From NCBI GenBank assembly GCA_963773315.1, contig CAVZAF010000003.1, positions 1 to 64,000 on the forward strand: 64,000 nucleotides of DNA, written 5' to 3'. The DNA comes from DATKAS01 sp963773315. Lineage in GTDB: Bacteria > Actinomycetota > Acidimicrobiia > Acidimicrobiales > DATKAS01. Numbering within the stretch: the first letter of the stretch is position 1; the number at the start of each line of letters is the position of its first letter. Both the position numbers and the translations under genes were made by a program. The notes beneath the pieces are model-generated. The model was not told where the DNA came from, searched no databases, and saw nothing but the letters and a program-made list of their open reading frames with translations. Of the stretch, positions 43,300 through 52,232 are shown in pieces.

Positions 43300-44223
43300 A
43301 TGCCGGGTCCGTTGCAAGTGATCGCGGTCAGCTTTGGTCCCAGTGCGGACTTCGAGGGTCGGGTCCTGGCTGAAGTCGATCGGCTCCAAGGCCGAGGGGT
43401 GTTGCGACTGCTCGACGTGTTGTTCGTCGCGAAGAGCGAGGACGGCGTGGTCGAGCGGTTGGTCATAGGTGACGATGAGGACTTCGGCGCACTCTTGGCG
43501 AGCATCGTTCCTCTTGGCGGCGTTGACCTCGGCCCCGACGGCGCGTCGGGGTTCGATCCGGCTCACGCATGGGCACTGGCAGCGTCCCTCGCGCCCGGGA
43601 CGGGACTCGCGTTCTTGCTGGTCGAGCACCTCTGGGCGCAGCCATTCTTCGACGCGATCGCTGCGACTGGGGGGATGCTGGTGGGCGAGGGCTTCCTCAC
43701 GCAGGAGGCCGGGTTGCTGGTTGGTGCGGAGATCGCCGCGATGGAGGAGGCGGCTCAGGTGATCGAAGTGGCGCAGGCCGCCGAAGCCGAGGCCGTGCTC
43801 CTGGCCCTCGCCGCCGAAGCCGAAGCTGCCGAGGCGGTCGCTACCTCGGAGGTGATCCGGGCCGCGGCCGCGGCCGACGCCGTCCGAGCGCTCATCAGCG
43901 CCGGCATCGTCGAGGAGACTGCCGCGCACGAAGCGATCGAAGCCCTGAGTGCAGCGGGCATCATCGTCACGGACGCGGGCGAAGCCGCGACCGAGGCAGT
44001 GGCGGAAGCCGTGAGCAGGATCAAGGCCGCGTCGATCACCATGGAGCAGGCAAGGGTCCTGCGCTATCTGCCCACGCAACTCTCCTTCGCGGTCATTGCC
44101 GACAAGCTCGGGATCACCCGAGCGGCAGCGAAGGAGCGGGCGGAGCGCGTTTACAAGAAGTTGGACGTACACAGTCGCGCCGAAGCCGTCACCCGAGCCC
44201 GCAACCTCGGGATCATCGACTAG
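43300..44223 (+). CDS. DUF6325-like domain fused to LuxR-type HTH
   Basis: A 307-residue two-domain protein. Residues 1-130 (VIAVSFGPSADFEGRVLAEV, RLLDVLFVAKSEDG, GTGLAFLLVEHLWA) resemble the small DUF1269/DUF6325 group of stress-linked proteins of unknown role. Residues 140-245 are an extended Ala/Glu-rich helix-forming stretch with heptad-like pattern. Residues 250-307 (LPTQLSFAVIADKLGITRAA, KERAERVYKKLDVHSRAEAV) are a LuxR/FixJ-type HTH, so it should bind DNA. No receiver or ATPase domain is present. The ATG follows GGGAGG. A direct repeat lies just upstream. Confidence 0.75.
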   Translation: MPGPLQVIAVSFGPSADFEGRVLAEVDRLQGRGVLRLLDVLFVAKSEDGVVERLVIGDDEDFGALLASIVPLGGVDLGPDGASGFDPAHAWALAASLAPGTGLAFLLVEHLWAQPFFDAIAATGGMLVGEGFLTQEAGLLVGAEIAAMEEAAQVIEVAQAAEAEAVLLALAAEAEAAEAVATSEVIRAAAAADAVRALISAGIVEETAAHEAIEALSAAGIIVTDAGEAATEAVAEAVSRIKAASITMEQARVLRYLPTQLSFAVIADKLGITRAAAKERAERVYKKLDVHSRAEAVTRARNLGIID

Positions 44224-44415
44224 AGAGCGAATCGAACAAGCCTCATCGCTCGGACGAGTAGAGCGGGCCTCGTCCCCTACGTCGTCATCGATCGAGCGTC
44301 GGGTTCGCGCTTGCGCGCGCGACAACACATTGACCGGTGCTGCTCGTTCCGGATTGAGCTGACTCCGTCGTCCCCGGCTTCTCGGCGACAGGAACCTCCG
44401 TCGAGCGCACCCCGG

Positions 44416-44440
44416 TGAATGTCCCACCCCCTCGTAGAAT
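44416..44440 (+). promoter_or_regulatory. Putative DNA-damage-type promoter of HNH gene
   Basis: The same 18-base block TGAATGTCCCACCCCCTC as before the ssb-like gene (3350) occupies 44416-44433 and is followed by TAGAAT at 44435-44440 (N7 spacing after ATGTCCCAC). The distance from the hexamer to the GTG start is 52 nt, against 58 nt for the ssb-like gene. Confidence 0.5.
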
Positions 44441-44492
44441 GACTTCACCTTCCCCTTGATGTGTCAGTAGCCGAGATGCTCGGGGAGGTGGG

Positions 44493-45701
44493 GTGGACAT
44501 CAACGAGGTCGTGCGACTGGTGCGCTCGGTCGCATCGGTCGACGAGTCGAGCAGCCGCGCGATGGTGCTGCAAGGTGTCGCCGACCTCGCTGCGGTGAAG
44601 CGGTGGTGTGATGGCCGTGAGGTCGCGCTTGCGGGGTTCATGGCCACGCACAGCCCGATTCCGGAGAAGCCGATGGCCAAGGCGGCGCGGTCGTCGCAGA
44701 AGAAGGTCAAGCGGGCATTGCGCCGCAACGAGACGACCAAGGAGACCCCGAAGCTGGGCAAGGCGCTCGAGGAGGGCAACGTCTCGGGCGAGCACGTCGA
44801 TGCAGCCGGCGCCGCGCTGCGCGGTGTCGACCCCGACAAGCGTCAGGAGCTCGCGAAGCGCATCGACGCGCTGGCGGGTACGGCGTCATCGATGAGCCCG
44901 GAGGAGTTCGCGCGCAAGGTCCGAGACGCGCAACGTCGAGTCGAAGACGACGAAGGTCACGATCGGCTCGCCCGCCAGCAGCGAGCGGTTCGCTTCAACC
45001 ACCGGGTCGATCCGGCGACGGGGATGATCGAGTTCTGGGGGAAGCTCGACCCGCTGCGCGGGATGATGTTCCTCAACCAGCTGAAGGAGCGGGTTGCCCG
45101 GCTGTTCGCAGATAAGACGCCCGACAACTGCCCGTCAGACCCGATCGAGAAGAACGCCTACCTCCAAGCGCTCGCGCTGCTCGACCTCTGCGAAGGGCGC
45201 GGCCAGCGAAGCGGTCGACCCGAGGTCATCGTCGTCGTCGACACCCGCGACACCGATGGTGACGCGGAGCCGCACGTCGACTGGGGCATCCCCGTCGCGC
45301 TCCCCGTCCGAGTGCTCACCAACCTGGTGCGCGACGCCGACGTGCACACCGTCGTCGTGCGCAACGGTGCGATCATCCACGCGCCCGGCCGTCTCGACCT
45401 CGGCCGCACCACGCGGCTCGCGAACGTCGCGCAACGAAGGGCGTTGCGCGCGGTCTATCCTCGGTGCGCGATTCCTGACTGCCCGACCCGCTTCGACTAT
45501 TGCAAGATCCACCACGTCCGGTGGTGGCGCCGCGGTGGTCGCACCGACCTCGAAAATCTCGTGCCCGTGTGCGTTCGACACCACACCGCTATCCACACCG
45601 AGGGTTGGGTGATCGAGCTCGGGCCCGATCGCGTGCTCACCCTCACACTCCCGAACGGCGAGGTGATGACGACCGGTCCGCCGAGCCGGCGAGCCGCATG
45701 A
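44493..45701 (+). CDS. DUF222 (13E12 repeat family) HNH endonuclease
   Basis: A 402-residue protein of the 13E12/DUF222 family common in actinobacteria. The N-terminal DUF222 domain (about 20-250) precedes a C-terminal HNH nuclease domain (about 324-375): CAIPDCPTRFDYCKIHHVRW, then NLVPVCVRHHTAIH, with paired Cys for a structural metal and the HH/N/H catalytic core. The role of these genes is unclear; several mycobacterial members are induced by DNA damage. A GTG start follows GGGGAGG. The promoter block is shared with the ssb-like gene. Confidence 0.9.
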   Translation: MDINEVVRLVRSVASVDESSSRAMVLQGVADLAAVKRWCDGREVALAGFMATHSPIPEKPMAKAARSSQKKVKRALRRNETTKETPKLGKALEEGNVSGEHVDAAGAALRGVDPDKRQELAKRIDALAGTASSMSPEEFARKVRDAQRRVEDDEGHDRLARQQRAVRFNHRVDPATGMIEFWGKLDPLRGMMFLNQLKERVARLFADKTPDNCPSDPIEKNAYLQALALLDLCEGRGQRSGRPEVIVVVDTRDTDGDAEPHVDWGIPVALPVRVLTNLVRDADVHTVVVRNGAIIHAPGRLDLGRTTRLANVAQRRALRAVYPRCAIPDCPTRFDYCKIHHVRWWRRGGRTDLENLVPVCVRHHTAIHTEGWVIELGPDRVLTLTLPNGEVMTTGPPSRRAA

Positions 45702-46006
45702 CGTTGGGGAACACGGCCGCCGTCGACGGCTGCGGCGACCCCGGGCGCGCCCACCGTTGCCTCGGTGCGGAGATCGGTGAGATGTACCTGCAAGCGATCG
45801 CCGGCTCCGTGAGTCGCGTCGTGCGGGTCACACCGCGCCGGTGGCGAACGGTGGGCTATACACCGCGAGGAGCGAGTGGGTCGATCGTGGTCGGGGATCG
45901 CTGGATCGTCCCAGCTGGACTTCGCGTGGCGCAGTCGGTGCAGCGTCCCCACCTCCACCATCCTGCCCGACTGGCATGCAGACGCCTCGCACCGTGGTGG
46001 TCAGCG
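45702..46006. other. Gap after HNH gene
   Basis: About 305 bp between convergent genes. I see no supported gene, strong hairpin or repeat. A GTGGCGCAGTCGGT stretch near 45930 recalls a D-arm, but no cloverleaf can be drawn. Confidence 0.5.
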
Positions 46007-47014
46007 TCACGACTCCGCGAGCTTTGCCTCGGTTGCCTCGTGCGCGTCGAACCACGCGACGGTGTCATGGATGGTCTCGTGGATCGGGCGGCTCACGTAT
46101 CCGAGCTCAGTCGATGCCTTCCAGTGGCTGACCGTCGGCGAGTACCGGAGCGCGTGCAGGGCGTCCGGGGTGAAGAGCGCAATCTGACGGCTCGGTGCGA
46201 AGCGCAGCACGACTCCCGCGAGGGGCTCGACGACTCGGAGTGGGACGTCAAGGCGTGGGGGCGTCACGCCGCTCGCCTCCGAGACGAGCACGCCAAGCTC
46301 CTTGACCGACACCCGAGTGCCAGACAGGAGGTAGCTCTCGCCAGTGCGCCCGCGCTCCATGGCGCCGAGCATCCCCGCGGCGACGTCTCGAACATCGACG
46401 AAGTCGAATCCGCCGCCGAGGTTCACCGGGATCTTCCTGCTCCGGAGCATCTTGATCGTCAACCCCATTCGGGACGGGCCGTAGTCGAACGGGCCGATCA
46501 CGCCCGTCGGGTTCACGATCACCGCGTCGAGGCCCCTTGCCACCACGGTGCGCACGGCGACCTCTCCCGCCTGCTTTGACCTGTCGTACGCGGGGCAGTG
46601 GTCTGCGACCGACAGTGGTCCTCGTTCGTCGAGCGAAGGGCCACAGCGCTCGAGATCGAACGCGTGCACCGAGCTGCAGTGCACGAAGCGTCGGACGCCC
46701 TGCTCCAGCGCTGCCGCGGCCGCGTTGGCAGGTCCCTCGACGTTGACGCGGCGCACGATTCCGGTCGGATCGCCCGATATCGAGATAACCGCGGCGAGGT
46801 GGAACACGACGTCGGTGCCGGCAAACGCGGCGCGCAGACTGTCCGGCTCGAGCACATCGAGGGCAACGAACTCGACATCGAGCCCTGCCAGTGCGGGGCC
46901 CCGTTCGCGGTCAGCGGCCCGGACGCTGATGCCCCTGGCCAGCAGCTCCCGAACCAGGTTGCCTCCCACGAAGCCGCTGGCTCCGGTGACCGTGGCGAGC
47001 CTGCCTCCGGACAT
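46007..47014 (-). CDS. NAD-dependent epimerase/dehydratase family protein
   Basis: A 335-residue extended short-chain dehydrogenase. The nucleotide-binding motif is VTGASGFVGGNLVRELLARG (about residues 8-27), and the catalytic pair Tyr-Lys is in PAYDRSKQAGE (near 143-153) with Ser in VHCSSVHAFD. It is most like dihydroflavonol-4-reductase or 3-beta-HSD-type enzymes, acting on an unknown keto/hydroxy substrate. The ATG at 47014 overlaps the stop of the P-type ATPase gene (ATGA), so the two are co-translated. Confidence 0.85.
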   Translation of the reverse strand: MSGGRLATVTGASGFVGGNLVRELLARGISVRAADRERGPALAGLDVEFVALDVLEPDSLRAAFAGTDVVFHLAAVISISGDPTGIVRRVNVEGPANAAAAALEQGVRRFVHCSSVHAFDLERCGPSLDERGPLSVADHCPAYDRSKQAGEVAVRTVVARGLDAVIVNPTGVIGPFDYGPSRMGLTIKMLRSRKIPVNLGGGFDFVDVRDVAAGMLGAMERGRTGESYLLSGTRVSVKELGVLVSEASGVTPPRLDVPLRVVEPLAGVVLRFAPSRQIALFTPDALHALRYSPTVSHWKASTELGYVSRPIHETIHDTVAWFDAHEATEAKLAES

Positions 47015-49401
47015 CACGTGCTCGGAGGCGCAGGGACGTGAGCGGTTCCCGGCTCGACGGAGCGCTTCTGCGCTGTGTCACCGCGTTCCTCGCCGAGCGA
47101 GAGGAAGCTCTCGTCCTCCTGCGCGGTGTGCAACCTGAGCACTGCGTGCAGCCCGTAGAGCGCTCGGCGCAACTCGACGACGTCCTCGGCGTCGGGCCCG
47201 TCGGGCCCGAGGTCGTCGAGTAGTTGGCCAAGCCGTCGGATCTGATGGCTGATCTCCACGTGGCCGCGGCTCATGGGACCCATTGCGTCGTTCCCGAGCA
47301 TCCGGGTGAGCGCCGTGTACAGCTCGGCTTCCTCGGCCCGCTCGTGCGGCTCGACTTCCTCCACCAGCAGCCGGACCACATCGCGGAGCCGAGCTCGTGC
47401 TTCTGACGGCGGGACTTGGCCCAGGCAATCGGCGACGACACGAAGCTGCTCCACGTCCGCCCGAATGACCGCGTGCTCGTTCTGGAATCGACGAGCCAGC
47501 GCGTTGTCCGTGTCACTCAGGGTCAACGACGTCGCCGGGGAGCGGGCTGCACGGAGCGCGTTCAGGATCACGACGACGTCGATCGCCTCTTGGACGAGAG
47601 CGCCCCACACCGCGGGCAGCAGGCCGAACGCGGCGGCGATCATCCCCGCGATCGACATCCCCATCCCTGCCACCACGCTCTGGACCGCGATGCGCCGCGT
47701 TCGCCGCGCGAGCACGTGCGCCTCGCCGAGCCGATCGAGGCGATCGACGGTGAGCACGATGTCCGCGGCTTCGGAGGATGCAGTAGCCCCCCGGGCGCCC
47801 ATAGCGATCCCCACGTCGGCGAGCGCCAACGCGGGCGCGTCGTTGATGCCGTCACCCACCATCATTGTCGGCGCCAACTCCCTCTCGGCGCGGACGACCT
47901 CGAGCTTGTCCGCAGGAGAGCGTTCCGCGAGCGTTTCATCGACGCCGATGACCGCCCCGATCGTCTCGGCGACCTCGGCGCGGTCTCCCGTCACCATCAC
48001 GATCCGCCGGATGCCACTGCCTCGGAGCGAGCGCACGGTTCGGCTCGCATCGGCGCGAATCGGATCGTCGAAGATCAGGACCCCCGCCGGCTCGCCGTCC
48101 ACCGCAACGAAGACAGTGAGCGATCCGTCGAGTCGAGACCGGCGGCGAGCCGCCTTCGCCCATGCGGGCGCTCCGACGATCCCCACCCAGTCGGCCTTTC
48201 CCAACGCGACGCGGTGGCCGTCGACGACACCCCGGATTCCCTGCCCGGCCACCTCTTCCACGTCCTCGGGCAACGAGAGCGCACACCGACGGGCGAGGGC
48301 GGCGCTGACCACTGCGCCGGCGAGGACGTGGGGCGAGACCTGGTCCAACGAAGCCGCGAGCGTGAGAACGTCTCCCGCCGACAGCGCTCCGCTCACCACG
48401 ACCTCGTCGAGTGCGGGATGACCGCTCGTCAGCGTCCCTGTCTTGTCGATGAGCAGCGTGGTGCAGCGGGCAAGCCTCTCGAGCACCGTGCCGCTCTTCA
48501 CGACGACACCTCTGCGCGCGGCACGCGACAAGCCGGACACGAACGCGATCGGCGGGGCGAGGATCAGCGGACACGGCGTCGCGACCACCAGGACAGCGAC
48601 TGCCCGGCCGAGGCCAGCGACTGCCCACACCAGTGCTGCCAACCCAAGCGTGATCGCGAGGAACCATGCTGCGTAGTCGTCCGCGAGACGAACGAATGGC
48701 GCACGCGAGGCCCCCGCTTCCGCCACCAGCCGCACGATTCCCTCGTAGGTGCTTTGCGCGGCCGAGGTCGTCGCGCGCAGATCCAGAGGGGGCCCCGCGT
48801 TGGCCACCCCGCTCCGCACCGCGTCCCCCGGGTGCCGTTCGATCGGAATGGCCTCACCGGTGAGCGACGACTCGTCGAGCACTGCTTCGGTCACGAGCAG
48901 GCCATCGACGGGCACGAGCTCCCCGGGTCCGACCATCAGCAGCTCGCCGGGCTCGACCTCGTCGACCGGCACCGTCACCAGTGACGAGTCGACATAGCGG
49001 TGAGCGACCCTCGGCGCCTTTTCGAGGAGCGCGTGGAGGTCTCGTCGCGCTCGCCCCTCGGCCCACGTCTCGAGTGCGCGCCCGCTCGCCACCATGACCG
49101 CGATGACGGCAGCCGCAAGGAACTCTCCGACGACCAGCGCTCCGGTCACCGCAAGCACTGCGATGGCGTCGACACCGAGTCGCCTGTGCCGGAGCGTGTC
49201 GATCATCGCCAGGAGCGCATAGAAGGCGCCCGCAATCCCCGTCACCGCCCAGACCACGTCGGACCCAGTCGTTGCGCCGGCGAACCACAGCATCGAGCCA
49301 AGGGCGAGGCCGGCCGCGGTCCCTCCAAGGATCGTCATGGCGGCGCGCTCAACGGGAGCACGTCGCCCCGCGTCAAGACGTCGTCCCACTTCCCGGATCA
49401 T
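47014..49401 (-). CDS. P-type cation ATPase fused to a hemerythrin-like domain
   Basis: A 795-residue fusion. Residues 1-620 are a P1B-type ATPase: actuator SLTGEAIP (near 181), membrane CPx motif VVATPCPLILAPP (near 270), phosphorylation site DKTGTLTSGHPALDE (near 319) and hinge GDGINDAPALALADVGIAMG (near 515). No N-terminal HMA domain is seen. Residues about 638-790 form a four-helix hemerythrin-like domain with the right His/Glu spread: NEHAVI, EPHERAEEAELY, RGHVEISHQI, LHAVLRLHTAQEDE. A metal exporter sensing or using iron/oxygen is inferred. The ATG at 49401 is preferred over an in-frame TTG upstream. Confidence 0.88.
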   Translation of the reverse strand: MIREVGRRLDAGRRAPVERAAMTILGGTAAGLALGSMLWFAGATTGSDVVWAVTGIAGAFYALLAMIDTLRHRRLGVDAIAVLAVTGALVVGEFLAAAVIAVMVASGRALETWAEGRARRDLHALLEKAPRVAHRYVDSSLVTVPVDEVEPGELLMVGPGELVPVDGLLVTEAVLDESSLTGEAIPIERHPGDAVRSGVANAGPPLDLRATTSAAQSTYEGIVRLVAEAGASRAPFVRLADDYAAWFLAITLGLAALVWAVAGLGRAVAVLVVATPCPLILAPPIAFVSGLSRAARRGVVVKSGTVLERLARCTTLLIDKTGTLTSGHPALDEVVVSGALSAGDVLTLAASLDQVSPHVLAGAVVSAALARRCALSLPEDVEEVAGQGIRGVVDGHRVALGKADWVGIVGAPAWAKAARRRSRLDGSLTVFVAVDGEPAGVLIFDDPIRADASRTVRSLRGSGIRRIVMVTGDRAEVAETIGAVIGVDETLAERSPADKLEVVRAERELAPTMMVGDGINDAPALALADVGIAMGARGATASSEAADIVLTVDRLDRLGEAHVLARRTRRIAVQSVVAGMGMSIAGMIAAAFGLLPAVWGALVQEAIDVVVILNALRAARSPATSLTLSDTDNALARRFQNEHAVIRADVEQLRVVADCLGQVPPSEARARLRDVVRLLVEEVEPHERAEEAELYTALTRMLGNDAMGPMSRGHVEISHQIRRLGQLLDDLGPDGPDAEDVVELRRALYGLHAVLRLHTAQEDESFLSLGEERGDTAQKRSVEPGTAHVPAPPST

Positions 49402-49521
49402 GCGCCCATCGCACCCCAATGCGCAGGGACCGACGGCGCTGGCATTCGGGACCTTCAGCCCACGCTTCCGGCCGGCTGGAGGGCACCTCGGTCACGGGCG
49501 CGCCCCTCCCTGACAGCGTCT

Positions 49522-51504
49522 CTACTGACAGCGTCCCTCGAGCTTCTCGATCGCTGCCTCTGACTGCCTCACCATCCACGGTGACTGATGCGCCGCGTGG
49601 CGTTCGAGTCCCTCCGCCAGCAGCTCTCTCGCTTCGCGCTCGTAACCGCATGCCGTGGCCGCGAGGCCGGCGAAATGCGCGGCCGCACCTCGGTAGATCA
49701 GCGCGCCGTCGAGGACCGTCAGCTCGACGAGCGGGCGCAGGCATTCCCACACCGCCGCGGCCGTGGGCGCGTGACTCGCCAGGTGCGCGGCGTCGGCCAG
49801 CATCGACAACGTCGCGAGCCAGTAGGTGTCGCGATCGCCGTCGACCACGAAGGTCAGGTCGATGTCGTCCAGCATGGTGACCGCGTCCGCGGTCTGGCCC
49901 GCTCGTGCGAGACAGTTCGCGTGCCACGACTTGGCGTTGAGCTCCATGGACGGCATCGGCCATTCGATCGGCGGCAGCGGAGGGACGTCAGTCGGACCGG
50001 ACAGCAGGGAGATGATGCTGAGCATGCCCATCTCCTGCAGGGCGGCACCCAGCGGGTCGAAGAGGGCGGCCTCGCACGCGTCCCTCACCTGCGACGCGGC
50101 ACGACTCGCTGCCGCCCAGTCCCCTCGTACCGTCGCCCGCAACAGAGGGAGATATGACGCGTCGAACAGTGCACCTGCATCGCCACACCGCTCGGCGTCG
50201 ATCGCGAGCTCGTCGAGCGCGTCGGCTGCCCCGGCAAGGTCGCCATCCTCTGCGCGCAGTCGGGCGACGATGGGGAGCGCCCACCGATGCCATGGCTCCT
50301 CCGGATGCTGCTTCGAGAGCCTCAGGAGCTCGTCGGTCCAGTCCCAGTGCTGGAGATGGCGCGCCGGATCCCAGACCACGACCGACAGGGCGTGCAGCGC
50401 GCCGGCGATCAGCCGTTGGTCGTCGACCGCGCGTGCGATCGCGAGAGCCTTCGTCGCCGCGGCCTCGCACTCGGCCACCGGCTTGTGATGGCTGCACACG
50501 ACTGCCCATCGCGCGAGCAGACGCGACCGCAGCTGCGTCGGCCCGGACGGCACGTGGTCGAGCGCTTGATCCAGCAGCGTGACGATCTCATCGGTCGCAT
50601 CGACGCGTGCTCTCCATCCGTCTCCGGCCGCACCGAGTGCTGCTTCAGCGAACCGGCGGACGTCTTCCGCATCTCGGGCCTGAGCTGCCGCGGCGATGAA
50701 CGCCTTCACGGCGCGCACGTCGTCTCCCTGCGATCGGGCGGCCAGCGCTTCGGCGGTCTGTTGGTCGGCGAGCGACACGAGCGCGAATGATCGCGATCGC
50801 TCCGCGCCCGGCGCCCCGGTCGAGCCCGACTCCTCGCGGAGCAGCGACTCGTACGCCCCGACGAGCTCGCGGCCGGGCGACACGCCGAGCTCTTCCGCCA
50901 ATGTGCGTCGGGCTCGCTCGAAGGCCCGCAGGCCGTCGGGGGTGCGAGCGGCCCGTTGATAGGCCGTGAGCAACAGCGCCCAGCGGCGCTCGCGCAAGGG
51001 CTCGTCGGCGACGAAGGCCTCGAGGTCGGGGATCAGGTCGCTCGGCGATCCCTCCTCGAGAGCGGCTTCCCATCTCGCCTCGGTCGCGACGGACCGGAGC
51101 TCGTCGAGCTGAGCCCGTCGACCATCGGCCGGACGCCAGTGGTCGAACTCGTCGAGTGCCTCGTCGTCGCACCAGGCGAGCGCCGCGTCCCAGCGAGCAG
51201 TGCTAGCACCGGGCGAGGCGAGCGCGTCGCGAACGGCTCGCTCGAAGCGTTCGATGTCCACCTCGACGTGAGCGCCGAGCCGATAGCTCTCGCTCACCGT
51301 CTCGATCGCATCGCGGCCGAGCTTGGCGCGCACTCGGAGGACGTTCGTCTGGATCGTCTTCCTCGCCGACGGTGGCGGTTCGTCGCCCCACAACGCGTCG
51401 GTGAGCGAGCTGACCGAGACCGGAGCGGGCCGACGGATCGCCAGCGCCGCCACCAGCTTGCGTTCCATCGGGCGCAGGTCTGCCTCGAGGACCCGCACGA
51501 CCAC
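49522..51504 (-). CDS. SARP/BTAD-family transcriptional regulator
   Basis: A 660-residue regulator. The N terminus is an OmpR-like winged helix (MERKLVAALAIRR, SSLTDALWGDEPPPSARKTI, NVLRVRAKLG), followed by the bacterial transcriptional activator domain (about 85-225: LAEELGVSPGRELVGAYESL) and a long TPR-like helical C terminus. No NB-ARC ATPase domain is present, unlike AfsR. The GTG at 51504 is chosen because TACGGT ends 6 nt upstream and the DNA-binding domain starts there; the frame stays open to 51579. Divergent from the secreted-protein gene, its likely target. Confidence 0.85.
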   Translation of the reverse strand: MVVRVLEADLRPMERKLVAALAIRRPAPVSVSSLTDALWGDEPPPSARKTIQTNVLRVRAKLGRDAIETVSESYRLGAHVEVDIERFERAVRDALASPGASTARWDAALAWCDDEALDEFDHWRPADGRRAQLDELRSVATEARWEAALEEGSPSDLIPDLEAFVADEPLRERRWALLLTAYQRAARTPDGLRAFERARRTLAEELGVSPGRELVGAYESLLREESGSTGAPGAERSRSFALVSLADQQTAEALAARSQGDDVRAVKAFIAAAAQARDAEDVRRFAEAALGAAGDGWRARVDATDEIVTLLDQALDHVPSGPTQLRSRLLARWAVVCSHHKPVAECEAAATKALAIARAVDDQRLIAGALHALSVVVWDPARHLQHWDWTDELLRLSKQHPEEPWHRWALPIVARLRAEDGDLAGAADALDELAIDAERCGDAGALFDASYLPLLRATVRGDWAAASRAASQVRDACEAALFDPLGAALQEMGMLSIISLLSGPTDVPPLPPIEWPMPSMELNAKSWHANCLARAGQTADAVTMLDDIDLTFVVDGDRDTYWLATLSMLADAAHLASHAPTAAAVWECLRPLVELTVLDGALIYRGAAAHFAGLAATACGYEREARELLAEGLERHAAHQSPWMVRQSEAAIEKLEGRCQ

Positions 51505-51510
51505 GATCGC

Positions 51511-51516
51511 ACCGTA
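51511..51516 (-). promoter_or_regulatory. Leaderless-type -10 (TACGGT) for SARP gene
   Basis: On the minus strand TACGGT ends 6 nt before the GTG at 51504, which moves the start 25 codons in from the longest open frame. Confidence 0.45.
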
Positions 51517-51585
51517 CCAGTGGCCCGTGCGACCGGGATGCGGCCACCGTGCGACCGAGGGTTGCCACGCTGCGCTCACCGCAAC

Positions 51586-51630
51586 GAAGGGGATGGCAAT
51601 GAAGGGGATGGCAAGGAAAGGGGCGGCCGT
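51586..51630 (+). repeat. Tandem purine-rich 15-bp repeats between SARP gene and secreted-protein gene
   Basis: GAAGGGGATGGCAAT (51586-51600) and GAAGGGGATGGCAAG (51601-51615) are followed by a degenerate third unit (GAAAGGGGCGGCCGT). SARP regulators usually bind short direct repeats, so this is a candidate operator. The last unit also serves as the ribosome site of the next gene. Confidence 0.5.
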
Positions 51631-52193
51631 GAAGTCAACTTTTCACCGCATTCGTCAACTGCTCGGAGTGCTCGCCGTCGGAGGCTTCGTGCTCTCGAGC
51701 GCCGGCGCGGCGCTCGCCGACGGGGGCGGGGCAGGCGACGCGCGGCGGAGTCTCGTTCGCGTCCACGTTCCGCGTCGTCGGCAGCCAGTCTCCATGCGAC
51801 CCGACCACGCCGACGCGCTGCATCGGCACGTTCGAGACTGTGCGCACCTACACCGGCGACTTCACGGGCACCTCGTACATCGTCGGCAGCGCAGCCAAGG
51901 TTCCCGACGGCACCTACCAGGGGCAGGACCTCGCGCAGTTCAGTGGGACGATCGCGGGTTGCGGCACCGGCACGTTGGTCATGCTCGAGGTCGGCATCCT
52001 CGACCCGGCGACCGGCGGGCAGCGCGGCACGTGGACGATCACCGCGGGCCAAGGCACCGGCGACCTCGCCCGCGTCTCAGGCTCGGGCACATCGGATGAC
52101 GGCAAGGCCACCGGCACGCTGCGCTGCCAGACGCCTGCATCATCGTCGTCGGTCGACCCCCGCGTCTTCACCGTGCGGCTCAATGGCTCCTGA
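51629..52193 (+). CDS. Secreted beta-rich protein (one frameshift), DUF3224-like
   Basis: About 187 residues. A Sec signal peptide (RQLLGVLAVGGFVLSSAGAA, cut near LADGG) leads into a Gly/Thr-rich domain: FSGTIAGCGTGTLVMLEVG and RGTWTITAGQGTGDLARVSG resemble the beta-barrel DUF3224/allene-oxide-cyclase-like group, but only loosely. Two Cys pairs may form disulfides. One extra base near 51741-51746 (GACGCGCGGCGGA, expected GACGCGGGCGGA) separates the signal peptide from the mature part. The GTG at 51629 follows GGAAAGGGG. No function is known. Confidence 0.65.
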
Positions 52194-52232
52194 GCCAACG
52201 CACGGCGATCTGCGCAGCGTGTCCGCGGCACC

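Noticed and set aside
45895..45975. tRNA-like stretch (GTGGCGCAGTCGGT)
   Set aside because: No matching acceptor or T arm can be folded; only the D-arm-like piece is present.
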